Shown: positions 29,042 through 38,140 of the stretch, piece after piece
Position numbering within the stretch: the stretch's first letter is position 1
How the letters are laid out: every line of letters begins with the position of its first letter
Assembly: GCF_003002815.1 (NCBI RefSeq)
Contig: NZ_PVTF01000022.1
Location: 88,438 to 152,437 of the forward strand
Direction of reading: 5' to 3'
DNA length: 64,000 nucleotides
From: Umezawaea tangerina
GTDB lineage: Bacteria; Actinomycetota; Actinomycetes; Mycobacteriales; Pseudonocardiaceae
The notes under the pieces: model-generated
Database searches by the model: none
Told to the model about the DNA's origin: nothing
The model's input: only the letters and a program-made list of their open reading frames with translations
Position numbers and translations under genes: made by a program

Positions 29042-29878
29042 TCAGCGGCGAAGTTCCGCCACGGCCGCGGCGACCGCGCGGAGGCCGCCGACCACGTCGC
29101 CGCCCAGCACGGTGACGCCGACGTGGTCCGCGCCCGCGTCGAGGTGCGCGACGAGACCGGCCGCGATGGTGGCGACGTCGCCGTGCAGGGCGAGCGCGTC
29201 CACGAGGCGGTCGCTGCCGGGGTCGGTGAGGTCATCCTCGGTGAACCCGGCGCGCCGCAGGTTGTTGGCGATCTCGGGGATGTGCAGGGCCGGGAACGCG
29301 ACGGCGGCCCGACCGGTCGCCCGCGCCCGGTCGGCGTCCACGTCGAGCACGACGTGCTGGCCGACCGCCACCAGCGCGTCCGCGCCGACGATCTCCCTGG
29401 TCCGCCGGGCGTGCGCGGGCGTCACCAGGACGGCGAGCACGCCCGCCGAGCGCTCGGCCGCCAACCGCAGCGCCCGCGGCCCGAGCACGGCCAGCGCGAC
29501 CCGGTCCGCGGGGAGACCGGCGGCCGCCAGGTCGTCCAGGTACTCCACGTGCGCGTCGTAGGGCAGCGCGTACCCGGCGTCGACGTTGCGGCGACCGGCG
29601 CCGATGCCCAGCAGGAACCGGCCGGGGTGCTTCTCCTCGACGCGGTGGCACGACTCGGCGACGACCTTCGCCTCGGCTTCCCAGATGTTCACGATGCAGG
29701 TCGCGACCGCCACCCGCTCGGTCGCGTCCAGCACCCGCTCGACCACGGCGAGGTCCGCGGGCGGCGAGCCGATCAGCCACACCGCGCCGTAGCCCGCCTT
29801 CTCGATCTCCACCACCAGTTCTGGGGTCGCGGCCTGGTAGTGCAGGTGGACACCGAGCGCACCGAGCGCGATAGTCAT
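29042..29878 (-). CDS. LLM-class F420-dependent oxidoreductase (TIGR03620-like)
   Basis: 278 residues from ATG 29878. It begins MTIALGALGVHLHYQAATP and carries GYGAVWLIGSPPADLAVVERVLDATERVAVATCIVNIW and RFLLGIGAGRRNVDAGYALPYDAHVEYLDDL, features of the subfamily whose probable cofactor is F420. The C-terminal part (GADHVGVTVLGGD) contains a phosphate-type loop. Physiological substrate unknown. Confidence 0.85.
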   Translation of the reverse strand: MTIALGALGVHLHYQAATPELVVEIEKAGYGAVWLIGSPPADLAVVERVLDATERVAVATCIVNIWEAEAKVVAESCHRVEEKHPGRFLLGIGAGRRNVDAGYALPYDAHVEYLDDLAAAGLPADRVALAVLGPRALRLAAERSAGVLAVLVTPAHARRTREIVGADALVAVGQHVVLDVDADRARATGRAAVAFPALHIPEIANNLRRAGFTEDDLTDPGSDRLVDALALHGDVATIAAGLVAHLDAGADHVGVTVLGGDVVGGLRAVAAAVAELRR

Positions 29879-29963
29879 CCGGGCGTCACTCTCATCAGTC
29901 GGAACGGCGGGCGGGGACGCGCCGCCGTAATGATCGACTACGCCGCCCCGGCCGTCCATAGAC

Positions 29964-30875
29964 CTACGCCAGCGACCGCACCGCCTCGCGCAGCGAGTCG
30001 TCGATCGGCCGCGGCTTGAGCCCGAACACCTCCGTGGTCTCGCCGGAGTCGAGGACGAACGGCCGGGCGAACTGGTAGGCGGTGGTGCGCAGTTCCTTGA
30101 CCATCGGGGAGAACAGGCCGATCGCGCGCAGCGCCGGGGTCGGGATCCGGCCCAGCTTCGGCGCGGCCACACCTGCCACGGCGGTGAACCGGGTCGCGAG
30201 CTCGCGCACCGTCAACGGCGGCTCGGTCGGCACGGCCCACGCCCGGCCCCACGCCCGTTCGTCGGTGGCGGCGGTGGTCAGCGCCGCCACGACGTCGGCG
30301 ATCGACGTCCAGCTGTGCGGCACGTCCAGCGGCGCGGGCGACCACGCCTTCCGGCCTGCCAGCAGTGGCTTGCCGAGGCCGAAGGTGAAGATCGAGTTGG
30401 CCTCGATGTAGTCGCTGCCGCGGACCTCGGTGGCCCGGATCCGGCCGGCCTCGTGGGCGGCCAGCGCGGCGCGCCACATGTCCGCCTTGAGCTTGAGCTT
30501 CGGGTGGGTCGCGGCGAGCGGCGTGGCGGCGGTCATCGGCCCGTCCACCTCGCCGTAGCCGTAGAGGCTGCCGGTCATCACGTACACCGCGCCGGAGCGC
30601 TCGGCCGCGGTGAGCAGCGCGGACGCGATCGGCGGCCAGTCGGTGAGCCACTGGTGGTAGGCGGGGTTGACGCAGTTGTAGAGCGCGACCGCGCCCTCGG
30701 CCAACGCGCTCAGCCTGCCGGCGTCGGTCGCGCTGGCGGCGACCCGTTCGACGTTCGGGTGGTCCGGTCCGCCGCCGCTCCGGCTGACCACCCGGACCCG
30801 CTCGCCGCGCGAGGCGAGCAGCGAGGCAGTGCCGGAACCGACGGGACCGGAGCCGACGACCACGTGCAACGACAT
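29964..30875 (-). CDS. NAD(P)-dependent epimerase/reductase-family protein
   Basis: 303 residues from ATG 30875, with AGGAGG six bases upstream. The Rossmann motif is VVVGSGPVGSGTASLLASRGERV. It has an atypical SDR core: VALYNCVNPAYHQW, VMTGSLYGYGEV, and a C-terminal domain (WTSIADVVAALTTAATDERA) as in NAD-dependent epimerases. The canonical YxxxK is not evident (LYGYGEVDGPM), so catalysis may differ. Divergent from a TetR gene through a region packed with palindromes, so almost certainly its target. Confidence 0.8.
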   Translation of the reverse strand: MSLHVVVGSGPVGSGTASLLASRGERVRVVSRSGGGPDHPNVERVAASATDAGRLSALAEGAVALYNCVNPAYHQWLTDWPPIASALLTAAERSGAVYVMTGSLYGYGEVDGPMTAATPLAATHPKLKLKADMWRAALAAHEAGRIRATEVRGSDYIEANSIFTFGLGKPLLAGRKAWSPAPLDVPHSWTSIADVVAALTTAATDERAWGRAWAVPTEPPLTVRELATRFTAVAGVAAPKLGRIPTPALRAIGLFSPMVKELRTTAYQFARPFVLDSGETTEVFGLKPRPIDDSLREAVRSLA

Positions 30876-30894
30876 GGGGATCCTCCTCAGGGAA

Positions 30895-30941
30895 AGAGCA
30901 GTGCTCTCTAAGTAGAGCACACTTCCGAGAACAGTGCTCTC
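30895..30941. promoter_or_regulatory. TetR operators between divergent genes
   Basis: Two palindromes of the same type, AGAGCAGTGCTCT (30895-30907) and GAGAACAGTGCTCTC (30927-30941, one mismatch), have centres 33 bp apart, three helical turns. A third inverted pair, GTGCTCT at 30901-30907 and AGAGCAC at 30914-30920, overlaps the first. Two TetR dimers could bind the same DNA face and repress both genes. Confidence 0.7.
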
Positions 30942-30963
30942 GAATTTGTGCGACACTCTCGGC

Positions 30964-31659
30964 ATGACAGCAGGCGGCCTGCGCGCCCGTGTCCGCGCGG
31001 AGATGACCGAGGAGATCAAGGCGACCGCGCGCCGCCACCTGGCGACCGACGGGGCCAACCTCTCCCTGCGCGCCGTGGCCAGGGACATGGGCATGGTGTC
31101 GTCCGCGCTGTACCGCTACTTCGCGAGCCGCGACGACCTGCTGACCGCCCTGATCCTCGACGGGTACAACGCGCTGGGCGCCGCGGCGGAGGCGGGCGAC
31201 GCCACCGTGGCCGACCGCGCCGACCTGCGCGGCCGCTGGCTCGCGACCTGCCACGCCGTGCGCACCTGGGCGTTGGGCACGCCCGCCGAGTACGCGCTGC
31301 TCTTCGGCAGCCCCGTCCCGGACTACCGCGCCCCCCAGGACACCGTCGCCGCAGCCTCCCGGACCCCGACGACCCTGATCCGCATCCTCAAGGACGGCTT
31401 CGACGCGGGCGTCATCACCGAGCCCCCCGCCGACGGCGTGCCCGCCGACGTCCGCACCGACATGGCCCGCCTGCGCGACCGCGCCGTCCCGGACCTCCCC
31501 GAGGTGCTGCTGGCCCGCGGCAGCATGGGCTGGATCCAGCTGTTCGGCGCGGTCAGCTTCGAGCTCTTCGGCCAGCTGGACAACGTCGTGGAGGCGCGGG
31601 AGGCCTACTTCGGGTACCAGATGGGCCAGGTCGCCACCGCCATCGGCATTCCGGAGTGA
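30964..31659 (+). CDS. TetR-family transcriptional regulator
   Basis: 231 residues. Helix-turn-helix at residues 10-60: EEIKATARRHLATDGANLSLRAVARDMGMVSSALYRYFASRDDLLTALI. The ligand domain begins RGRWLATCHAVRTWALGTPAEYALLFGSPVPDY, typical of the TetR_C_13/WHG-type subgroup. No Shine-Dalgarno is obvious, so the transcript may have a short leader. Divergent from the NAD(P)-dependent reductase that it probably represses. Confidence 0.9.
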   Translation: MTAGGLRARVRAEMTEEIKATARRHLATDGANLSLRAVARDMGMVSSALYRYFASRDDLLTALILDGYNALGAAAEAGDATVADRADLRGRWLATCHAVRTWALGTPAEYALLFGSPVPDYRAPQDTVAAASRTPTTLIRILKDGFDAGVITEPPADGVPADVRTDMARLRDRAVPDLPEVLLARGSMGWIQLFGAVSFELFGQLDNVVEAREAYFGYQMGQVATAIGIPE

Positions 31660-31678
31660 TGAGGCTAGCCTAACCTGA
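31660..31678. promoter_or_regulatory. Candidate IdeR/DmdR iron box
   Basis: On the minus strand this 19-mer reads TCAGGTTAGGCTAGCCTCA. Against the actinobacterial IdeR/DmdR1 consensus TTAGGTTAGGCTAACCTAA it agrees at 16 of 19 positions. It lies 24 bp before a siderophore-interacting protein gene, so iron-dependent repression is expected. Confidence 0.7.
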
Positions 31679-31702
31679 CCAAAGCGGTCAGGGAGGCACA
31701 TC

Positions 31703-32545
31703 GTGGGTACCCGCACGGCGCTCGACCAGCTCCGGACCAGGGTCGTCGGCAAGGTGACGGCGCTGGTGATGGCGGCACCCAACCGGCGCGACGAGTTCGA
31801 GCAGTTCCCGATGACGGTGGTCCGGACGCTGGCCGTGCACGCGCACCTGCGGCGGATCACGTTCCACGCGCCCGAGTTCGCGTGGTGGCGGACCAGCGGG
31901 GCGGACGAGTACTTCGGTCTGCTGATGCCGCGCGGCGGCGAGCTGGTCATGCCGGAGGTGGAGCGGGTCAGCGTGCGGGCGGCGATGGCGCGGCTGCCCG
32001 AGGCGATCCGGCCGGACCTGCGCTGGTACACCGTGCGCGCGCTGCGCCCCGAGGAGGCCGAGATCGACGTGGACTTCGTGCTGCACGACGGCGACTCGGC
32101 GCACGGGCCGGGGTCGACGTGGGCCGCGGCGGCGGAAGTCGGCGCGGTGGCGGGGTTCCGGGCCTGCGGGTCGGCCTACCGCGACCGGCCCGCGACCGCG
32201 TCCCGGCTGCTGGTCGCCGACGAGACCGCGCTGCCCGCGTTGTCGGCGATCCTGGAGAGCGCGCCCGCCGACCGCGTCCTGGCGTTCGTCGAACTGCCGG
32301 ACGAGTCCTACGCCGCACCCGTCCCCGCCGGGGTGGAGCTCGTGTTCCGCGGTGCCGACCGGCCTGGTGACCACGTCCTGCGCGCGGTCGCCGCGGCCCC
32401 CGTCGAGGACGTCGACCACGCCTGGGTGTGCGGCGAGTCCGGCCTGGCGACCTCGGTGCGCAGGCACCTGGTGGGGGAGCGGGGCGTCGACCGCCGCAGG
32501 ATCGCGTTCTCCGGCTACTGGAAGGTCGGGCAGGCCCGGACCTGA
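31703..32545 (+). CDS. Siderophore-interacting protein (ferric-siderophore reductase, ViuB/SIP family)
   Basis: 280 residues from GTG 31703 with GGGAGG upstream. FAD-binding domain: HLRRITFHAPEFAWW, ADEYFGLLMP, LRWYTVRALRPEEAEIDVDFVLHDGDSAHGPGSTWAAAA; the RxYT-like RWYTVR and HGxxGPGSxWA motifs mark SIP flavin reductases. The C-terminal half has LLVADETALPALSAILE and HAWVCGESGLATSVRRHL. It releases iron from ferric siderophores in the cytoplasm. The iron box just upstream supports the role. Convergent with the SDR gene, three bases apart. Confidence 0.93.
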   Translation: MGTRTALDQLRTRVVGKVTALVMAAPNRRDEFEQFPMTVVRTLAVHAHLRRITFHAPEFAWWRTSGADEYFGLLMPRGGELVMPEVERVSVRAAMARLPEAIRPDLRWYTVRALRPEEAEIDVDFVLHDGDSAHGPGSTWAAAAEVGAVAGFRACGSAYRDRPATASRLLVADETALPALSAILESAPADRVLAFVELPDESYAAPVPAGVELVFRGADRPGDHVLRAVAAAPVEDVDHAWVCGESGLATSVRRHLVGERGVDRRRIAFSGYWKVGQART

Positions 32546-32548
32546 CCG

Positions 32549-33388
32549 TCAGCCGGGCAGCCCGAGCAGCTCCCCCGTGCGGCACCACAGCTCCCGCGCC
32601 AGCCGGGCGTCGCACGCCTTGCGCCCCAGCGGTTCGCGGCGGTTCATCCGGTGCAGGTACGCGCCGTTGAACGGGAGCGGGTCGGCGACGGTGGCCAGGT
32701 GCACGAGCGGGTCGGCGCCGCGGTCGGGGGTGACCGACACCAACCGGTGCAACGGGGACCGCATGACCACCGAGATCAGGTCGCCGTCGCGGAACATGTC
32801 GCTCGCCACGATGCCGGGGTGGAACGCGCAGGCGGTGACGGTGGTCCCGGCGGCGCGGCGGGCCAGCTCGCGGGTGAACAGGATCATCGCCAGCTTCGCG
32901 GAACCGTAGGCGCGCAAGGCGCTGTGCCTGCGGTGCACGCCGTCGAGGTCGTCGAGGTCGACCCACCCGACCGCGTTGGACGAGCTGCTGGTGGTGATCA
33001 CCCGGCCGTCCGGTGCCGCCGCGAGCCGGTCGAGCAGCAGCCGGGTGAGCAGCACCGGGGCCAGGTAGTTGACCTGGAAGATCGCCTCGAACCCGTCCCG
33101 CGTCACGGTCCGCGGCCGCACCTGCCCGCCCGCGTTGTTGGCCAGCACGTCGATCACCGGGTGGCGCTCCGCCAGCACCCGCGCCAGGTCCCGGACGTCG
33201 GCGAGACTGGCGTAGTCGACGGTGTGCGCCTCGGCCCCGACGTCGGTGGCGACCGCGGCGGTCTTCCCCGGCGACCGGCCGACCACGACGACCCGTGCGC
33301 CGAGATCGGTGAACCGGCGTGCGGCCGCCGCGCCGATGCCCGCGCTGGCACCGGTGACCACCACGGTGCGCCCGCCCATGACCCCCAC
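32549..33388 (-). CDS. Short-chain dehydrogenase/reductase
   Basis: 279 residues from GTG 33388, or 276 from ATG 33379. Classical SDR: NAD(P)-binding TGASAGIGAAAARRF, arginine in VVVGRSP suggesting NADP, DVLANNAGGQ, and active site Ser in VITTSSSSNAVGW with YGSAK. The tail (LNGAYLHRMNRREPLGRKACDARLARELW) resembles the retinol-dehydrogenase-like group. Substrate unknown. Confidence 0.88.
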   Translation of the reverse strand: MGVMGGRTVVVTGASAGIGAAAARRFTDLGARVVVVGRSPGKTAAVATDVGAEAHTVDYASLADVRDLARVLAERHPVIDVLANNAGGQVRPRTVTRDGFEAIFQVNYLAPVLLTRLLLDRLAAAPDGRVITTSSSSNAVGWVDLDDLDGVHRRHSALRAYGSAKLAMILFTRELARRAAGTTVTACAFHPGIVASDMFRDGDLISVVMRSPLHRLVSVTPDRGADPLVHLATVADPLPFNGAYLHRMNRREPLGRKACDARLARELWCRTGELLGLPG

Positions 33389-33560
33389 ACCCGCACCATG
33401 CCGGCTCGCGGAGCACGACGGCGCGCGGTCAACCCGTTCGGCCCACCGCCATCCGGCGCAACACCCCGAGTGATGACCACCAGGGCTATGGTCACCCTGA
33501 GGATACGGCCGGTCACGCGGAGTCCAAGGTCGCCGCTCGGCGACAGGTCACCCACATCGC

Positions 33561-33584
33561 TCCACTGTGGACGTCCACAGTGGA
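33561..33584. promoter_or_regulatory. 24-bp perfect palindrome upstream of the GH97 gene
   Basis: The half TCCACTGTGGAC is followed at once by its exact complement, giving a 24-bp perfect palindrome. Each half is itself partly symmetric (TCCAC/GTGGA), so it could seat two dimers or form a cruciform. It lies 171 bp before the GH97 start, in a 366-bp intergenic stretch with no gene. Confidence 0.55.
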
Positions 33585-33706
33585 CGCCCTTAATACCGCA
33601 CTGATCATGGAACGTCAACCGCCGGAGGCGGATTCGGCCGGACAAAAGCTGTCCTGGTAATAAGCATCGGCGATCTTGACCGGCACCGGGCCGCGACACA
33701 CGATCA

Positions 33707-33720
33707 AGGGAGCGCTCCCA
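33707..33720. promoter_or_regulatory. CebR-like LacI-family operator
   Basis: AGGGAGCGCTCCCA matches the actinomycete CebR box TGGGAGCGCTCCCA at 13 of 14 positions and has a perfect 12-bp palindrome core. It lies 35 bp before the ATG of a GH97 gene, an ideal repressor position. CebR answers cello-oligosaccharides in Streptomyces; here a LacI-type sugar regulator is expected. Confidence 0.7.
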
Positions 33721-33754
33721 CCATCCCTGCCGAGGTGCGTCCGGAGGACTGACA

Positions 33755-36388
33755 ATGCCGTCACCGTCCCGTCGATCGAAGTGGTCGCTAGCCGTCACGG
33801 GGGTCCTGCTGGCCTCCGGCGCGCTGACACCGGTCGCAGCACAAGCGCAACCCGCCGATCGGTGGGTGGTGTCCGGTCCGTCGCTGACCGCCACCGTGGC
33901 GCTCGACCAGACCACGGGCACCCTGTCCCTGGGGGCGACCCGGAACGGGCGGGCGGTGCTCGCGCCCGCCCCGGTCGGCCTGCGCACGACCGGGGCCGAC
34001 CTGAGCCGGGGGCTGCGGTTCGTCAGCCGGGCGGACCGGACGGTCTCCGAGCAGTACGCGATGACGACCGGCAAACGGCGCAACCGCACCGTGAGCGGCA
34101 CCGAGGCAAGGCTGGCGTTCGCGACGGCCGCGGGCGCGCGGGTGGACCTCGTGGTGCGGGTCGCGCCGGACGGGGTCGCCTACCGGTACGTCGTGCCGGG
34201 GCCGGTCACGGTGACCGGTGAGGCGTCTGCGTTCACGGTGCCGACCGGCGCGTCGGCCTGGCTGCTGCCCTACAACGCCTGGTACGAGGCGAACCGGGTG
34301 CAGACCACGGCGGGCGGCGCGGCGGCGGGCGACTACGGCAACCCGTCGCTGTTCCAGAGCGGCGAGGACTTCGTGCTGCTGTCCGAGTCCGATGTGGACG
34401 GCCGCTATCCCGGCTCGAAGCTCCGGCACACCGCGGGTTCCGGCACCTACCAGGTGGTGCTCGCCGACGAGCAGGTCACCGCGACGGGCGAGCTGCGGAC
34501 GCCGTGGCGGACGGCGGTCATCGGGGACCTGGCGACGGTCACCGCGTCCACGCTCGTCGACGACCTCGCGCCGCCCTCGAAGATCTCCGACACGTCGTGG
34601 GTCAAGCCGGGCAAGGTCGCGTGGTCGTGGCTGAGCGAGAACTCGAGCCCCGGCAACTTCGAGCGGCAGAAGGCCTACGTCGACTTCGCCGCCCGCAACG
34701 GGTGGCCGTACGTGCTGGTCGACGAGGGCTGGAGCGCGAGCTGGGTGCCGGAGCTGGTCCGCTACGCCCGCGCCAAGGGCGTCGACATCCTGCTGTGGCT
34801 GCACTGGAGCAACCTCGACACGGCCGCCGAGCGCGACACCACCCTGCCGCGGATCCGGGACTGGGGCGTGAAGGGCGTGAAGCTGGACTTCATGGAGTCC
34901 GACTCGCGCGAGCGCTACCAGTGGTACGACGCGGTGCTGGCGAAGACCGCCGAGCTGCACCTGATGGTGAACTTCCACGGCTCGACCATCCCGCACGGCC
35001 TGGCGCGGACGTGGCCGCACGTGATGAGCATGGAGGCCGTGCGGGGCGCGGAGAACCAGCCGCCCGCGGCGAACAACCCGGTGCAGGCGTTCACCCGCAA
35101 CGTGGTCGGCTCGATGGACTACACCCCGGTGTCGCTCGACGTCGGCCCGAAGGAGGCGTCCGTCGCGCACGAGGTGGCGCTGCCGGTGGTCTACGAGTCG
35201 GGCTGGACGCACTTCGCGGACAAGCCCGAGGCCTACGAGGCGCGCCCGCAGGCGTTGCGGTTCCTCGACCAGGTGCCGACGGTGTGGGACGAGACCAGGC
35301 TGGTCGGCGGACACCCCAGCAGTGGCGCGACCATCGCCCGCCGCGCCGGGACCCGCTGGTTCCTCGGCGCCATCGCCTCCGGCGACGCCCGCACCCTCAG
35401 CGCCCCGTTGAGCTTCCTCGGCAGCGGTGACTGGCTGGTCGAGGTCGTCCGCGACACCACGTCGTCCGCCCGCGGCGACGTGGTCCGCGACAGCTCGGTG
35501 CGCCGGTCGACCGACGTGCTGTCGGTCGCCGTGCCGCGCAACGGCGGGTTCGCCGCGGTCATCTGCCCGGCCCAGACCGGCCGGACCACCTGCGACGAGC
35601 CGGTCAAGCAGGTCCCCACGACCTCGCTGGCGATCACGCCCGCGCAGGAGCTCGACGCCGCCAGGGGCACGTCGTTCGAGGTGACCGGCTCGTTCACCGC
35701 CACCGGCAGCAGCGCGCTGACCGACGTGGTGCTCACCACCACCGCCCCGGCGGGCTGGACGGTGACCGGCCTCCCGGTGCGCCGCGGGATGCTGGCGCCC
35801 GGCGAGACGATGACCGGCCGCTGGACCGTGCGGGTCGGCGACAGCAGCCCGAGCGGGTACACCGACGTGCCGGTCTACGCCGAGTTCAACGGCGAGCGGG
35901 TGCACGTCGAGAAGGCGGTGCGGGTGTTCGTGCCGCCGGACGTGCCGTCCGGGACGCCGTACGTGAGCGACCTGCAGTTCATCGGGGAGGAGAACGGCTG
36001 GGGCCCGGTGGAGCGCGACCGCTCCAACAACGAGAACACCGGCGGCGACGGCAACCCGCTGCGCGTCGGCGGGGTCGCCTACGCCAAGGGCCTGGGCGTG
36101 CACGCCACGTCCGAGGTGTCGGTCTACACCGGGCGCAGGTGCTCCCGGTTCACCGCGGGCATAGGGCTGGACGACGAGACCACGGAGACGGGATCCGTGG
36201 TGTTCCAGGTGGTCGGCGACGGCCGGGTGCTGTTCGACAGCGGCGCCGTCCGGGCGAAGGGCGCGGCCCGCGCGATCTCGGTGGACACCACCGGTGTGCG
36301 GATGCTCGCCCTGCGGGTGACCGACGCGGGTGACGGCAAGAACTTCGACCACGCCGACTGGACCGAGGCGAGGGTGACGTGCGCCTGA
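33755..36388 (+). CDS. Secreted glycoside hydrolase family 97 enzyme with NEW3 and NPCBM-type domains
   Basis: 877 residues. Signal peptide 1-32 (ending AAQAQ). GH97 N-terminal sandwich and barrel: WLLPYNAWYEANRVQ, WSWLSENSSPGNFERQKAYVDFAARNGWPYVLVDEGW, GVKLDFMESDSRERYQWYD, LMVNFHGSTIPHGLARTWPHVMSMEAVRGAE. The Asp in KLDFM suggests the retaining alpha-galactosidase-like branch. Then a NEW3-type sandwich (about 630-720) and a C-terminal NPCBM-like domain (YVSDLQFIGEENGWGPVERDRSNNENTG, AKGLGVHATSEVSVYTG). It degrades alpha-linked saccharides outside the cell. Overlaps the next gene by ten bases; controlled by the LacI-type operator. Confidence 0.88.
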   Translation: MPSPSRRSKWSLAVTGVLLASGALTPVAAQAQPADRWVVSGPSLTATVALDQTTGTLSLGATRNGRAVLAPAPVGLRTTGADLSRGLRFVSRADRTVSEQYAMTTGKRRNRTVSGTEARLAFATAAGARVDLVVRVAPDGVAYRYVVPGPVTVTGEASAFTVPTGASAWLLPYNAWYEANRVQTTAGGAAAGDYGNPSLFQSGEDFVLLSESDVDGRYPGSKLRHTAGSGTYQVVLADEQVTATGELRTPWRTAVIGDLATVTASTLVDDLAPPSKISDTSWVKPGKVAWSWLSENSSPGNFERQKAYVDFAARNGWPYVLVDEGWSASWVPELVRYARAKGVDILLWLHWSNLDTAAERDTTLPRIRDWGVKGVKLDFMESDSRERYQWYDAVLAKTAELHLMVNFHGSTIPHGLARTWPHVMSMEAVRGAENQPPAANNPVQAFTRNVVGSMDYTPVSLDVGPKEASVAHEVALPVVYESGWTHFADKPEAYEARPQALRFLDQVPTVWDETRLVGGHPSSGATIARRAGTRWFLGAIASGDARTLSAPLSFLGSGDWLVEVVRDTTSSARGDVVRDSSVRRSTDVLSVAVPRNGGFAAVICPAQTGRTTCDEPVKQVPTTSLAITPAQELDAARGTSFEVTGSFTATGSSALTDVVLTTTAPAGWTVTGLPVRRGMLAPGETMTGRWTVRVGDSSPSGYTDVPVYAEFNGERVHVEKAVRVFVPPDVPSGTPYVSDLQFIGEENGWGPVERDRSNNENTGGDGNPLRVGGVAYAKGLGVHATSEVSVYTGRRCSRFTAGIGLDDETTETGSVVFQVVGDGRVLFDSGAVRAKGAARAISVDTTGVRMLALRVTDAGDGKNFDHADWTEARVTCA

Positions 36389-37908
36389 CCACCGCACTGG
36401 TCGCCGCGCTCGCGTCGACGGCGCTGGTGGTCGCGCCCGCGGCGGCCGCGACCACCAGGTACGAGGCCGAGCAGGCGACGCGGTCGATGGCCGTGGTCGA
36501 GTCGAACCACGTCGGGTTCACCGGGTCCGCGTTCGTCAACTTCGACAACACCTCCGGTAGCTCGGTCGCGTTCGCCGTGGACGCGGCGGTCGCCGGGAAC
36601 CACGACCTGGTCCTGCGCTACGCCAACGGGACCGCGGTCGACCGTCCACTGAGGATCGAGGTGAACGGCACCGTGGTCACCGCCGCGCTGCCGTTCCCCG
36701 GCACCGGCGCGTGGACGACGTGGGCCACCCGGCGCACGACGGCGGCGCTCGTCAAGGGCCGCAACACGATCCGCGCCGTCTCCACCACCGCGGACGGCGG
36801 TCCGAACCTCGACTCCCTGGTCGTCGACAACGGCGTCGCCGCCCCGGCGCCCGCCGACTGGTCCACGGCGGTCGTCGACGCCACCATCGCCCGGCGGCCC
36901 GCGGCGTCGCTCGGGCTCGGCTACACCGACGCGCTGTTCCTCTACGGCACCCACCTCGTGCACGACCGCACCGGCGACCCCCGTTACCTGGACTACCTCA
37001 AGGCGTGGGGCGACGCGCACGTCGCGGCCGACGGCGGCACCGGCAGCTCCTACGACAACCTCGACAGCATGCTCGCGGGCAACGTGTTCCTGGCGCTGGC
37101 GGCCAAGACCGGCGAGCAGCGCTACACCCTGGCGGCCACCAGGATCCGGCAGCGGCTGACCACCTACCCGCGCACCACCGACGGCGGGTTCCTGCACAAC
37201 GTCTCGTTCACCGGGCAGCTGTGGTCCGACGGCGCGTTCATGGCCCAGCCGTTCCTGGCCCGCTACGGCGCGCAGGTCGGTGACAGCGCCTACGCCTTCG
37301 ACGAGGCGACCCGGCAGCTCGTCACCTACTTCGGCCACCTGAGGTCGCCGGACGGCATGCTGTTCCACGCCTACGACGAGACGCGGAAGCAGGGCTGGGC
37401 GAACCCGACCACGGGCCTGTCGCCGGAGGTGTGGTGCCGGGCCGTCGGCTGGTTCGGCATGGCGACCGTGGACGTGCTGGAGGTGCTGCCGCGCGACCAC
37501 CCGAACCGGGCCGCGCTGGTGGGCATCGTCGAGCACCTGGCGTCCGGGTTCCAGCGCTGGCAGGACCCGGCGACCGGCCGCTGGTTCCAGCTGCCCACCA
37601 AGCCGGGGCTCGCGGGCAACTGGACCGAGACGTCGTGCTCCAGCATGTTCGCGTTCACGGTCTCGCGGGCCGTCCAGCGCGGCTACCTGCCCGCGAGCTA
37701 CCTGCCGGTGGCCGAGCGGGGCTACCGGGGCGTGCTCGCCAGGACGTCGGTCGGGGCCGACGGGCGGGCGCACGTGGACGAGGTCGGCGTCGGCACGAAC
37801 GTCGGTAACGAGCGGTACTACCTCGACCGGCCGCGGGCCACCGACGACTTCCACGGGCTCGGGGCGTTCGTCATCATGAACGAGCAGCTGGCCCACCCGC
37901 GGTCCTGA
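36379..37908 (+). CDS. Secreted GH105/GH88-type unsaturated glycuronyl hydrolase with CBM35-like domain
   Basis: 509 residues from GTG 36379. Signal peptide to about residue 23, then a CBM6/35-like sandwich (RYEAEQATRSMAVVESNHVGFTGSAFVNFDN, LVLRYANGT). The catalytic (alpha/alpha)6 barrel shows YDNLDSMLAGNVFLAL, LWSDGAFMAQPFLARYG and WCRAVGWFGMATVDVLEVLP, typical of GH105 enzymes that cleave unsaturated rhamnogalacturonan or similar products of lyases. Coupled to GH97, so the pair probably acts on plant pectin side chains or gums. Confidence 0.85.
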   Translation: MRLTTALVAALASTALVVAPAAAATTRYEAEQATRSMAVVESNHVGFTGSAFVNFDNTSGSSVAFAVDAAVAGNHDLVLRYANGTAVDRPLRIEVNGTVVTAALPFPGTGAWTTWATRRTTAALVKGRNTIRAVSTTADGGPNLDSLVVDNGVAAPAPADWSTAVVDATIARRPAASLGLGYTDALFLYGTHLVHDRTGDPRYLDYLKAWGDAHVAADGGTGSSYDNLDSMLAGNVFLALAAKTGEQRYTLAATRIRQRLTTYPRTTDGGFLHNVSFTGQLWSDGAFMAQPFLARYGAQVGDSAYAFDEATRQLVTYFGHLRSPDGMLFHAYDETRKQGWANPTTGLSPEVWCRAVGWFGMATVDVLEVLPRDHPNRAALVGIVEHLASGFQRWQDPATGRWFQLPTKPGLAGNWTETSCSSMFAFTVSRAVQRGYLPASYLPVAERGYRGVLARTSVGADGRAHVDEVGVGTNVGNERYYLDRPRATDDFHGLGAFVIMNEQLAHPRS

Positions 37909-38140
37909 ATGTCCGTCCCACAATGTTTTCGACGCCGGACCGCGGCCGGGCGACCAAATCGTGAGAATGTGGTGAAACAGCAGCTCACCAGCTGCGCAGC
38001 GGCTCCGAGCGCACCCCAGCCGACCCCCTAATACCCCTATCTTAGGTCGCATTTAGATCACGGGGCGCATCCTGGAGGAACCTGACGCGTCTTCTTAGTC
38101 GTAGAACGGCTCGCTGCCCCGTGCTGGAAGGACGACTCCC

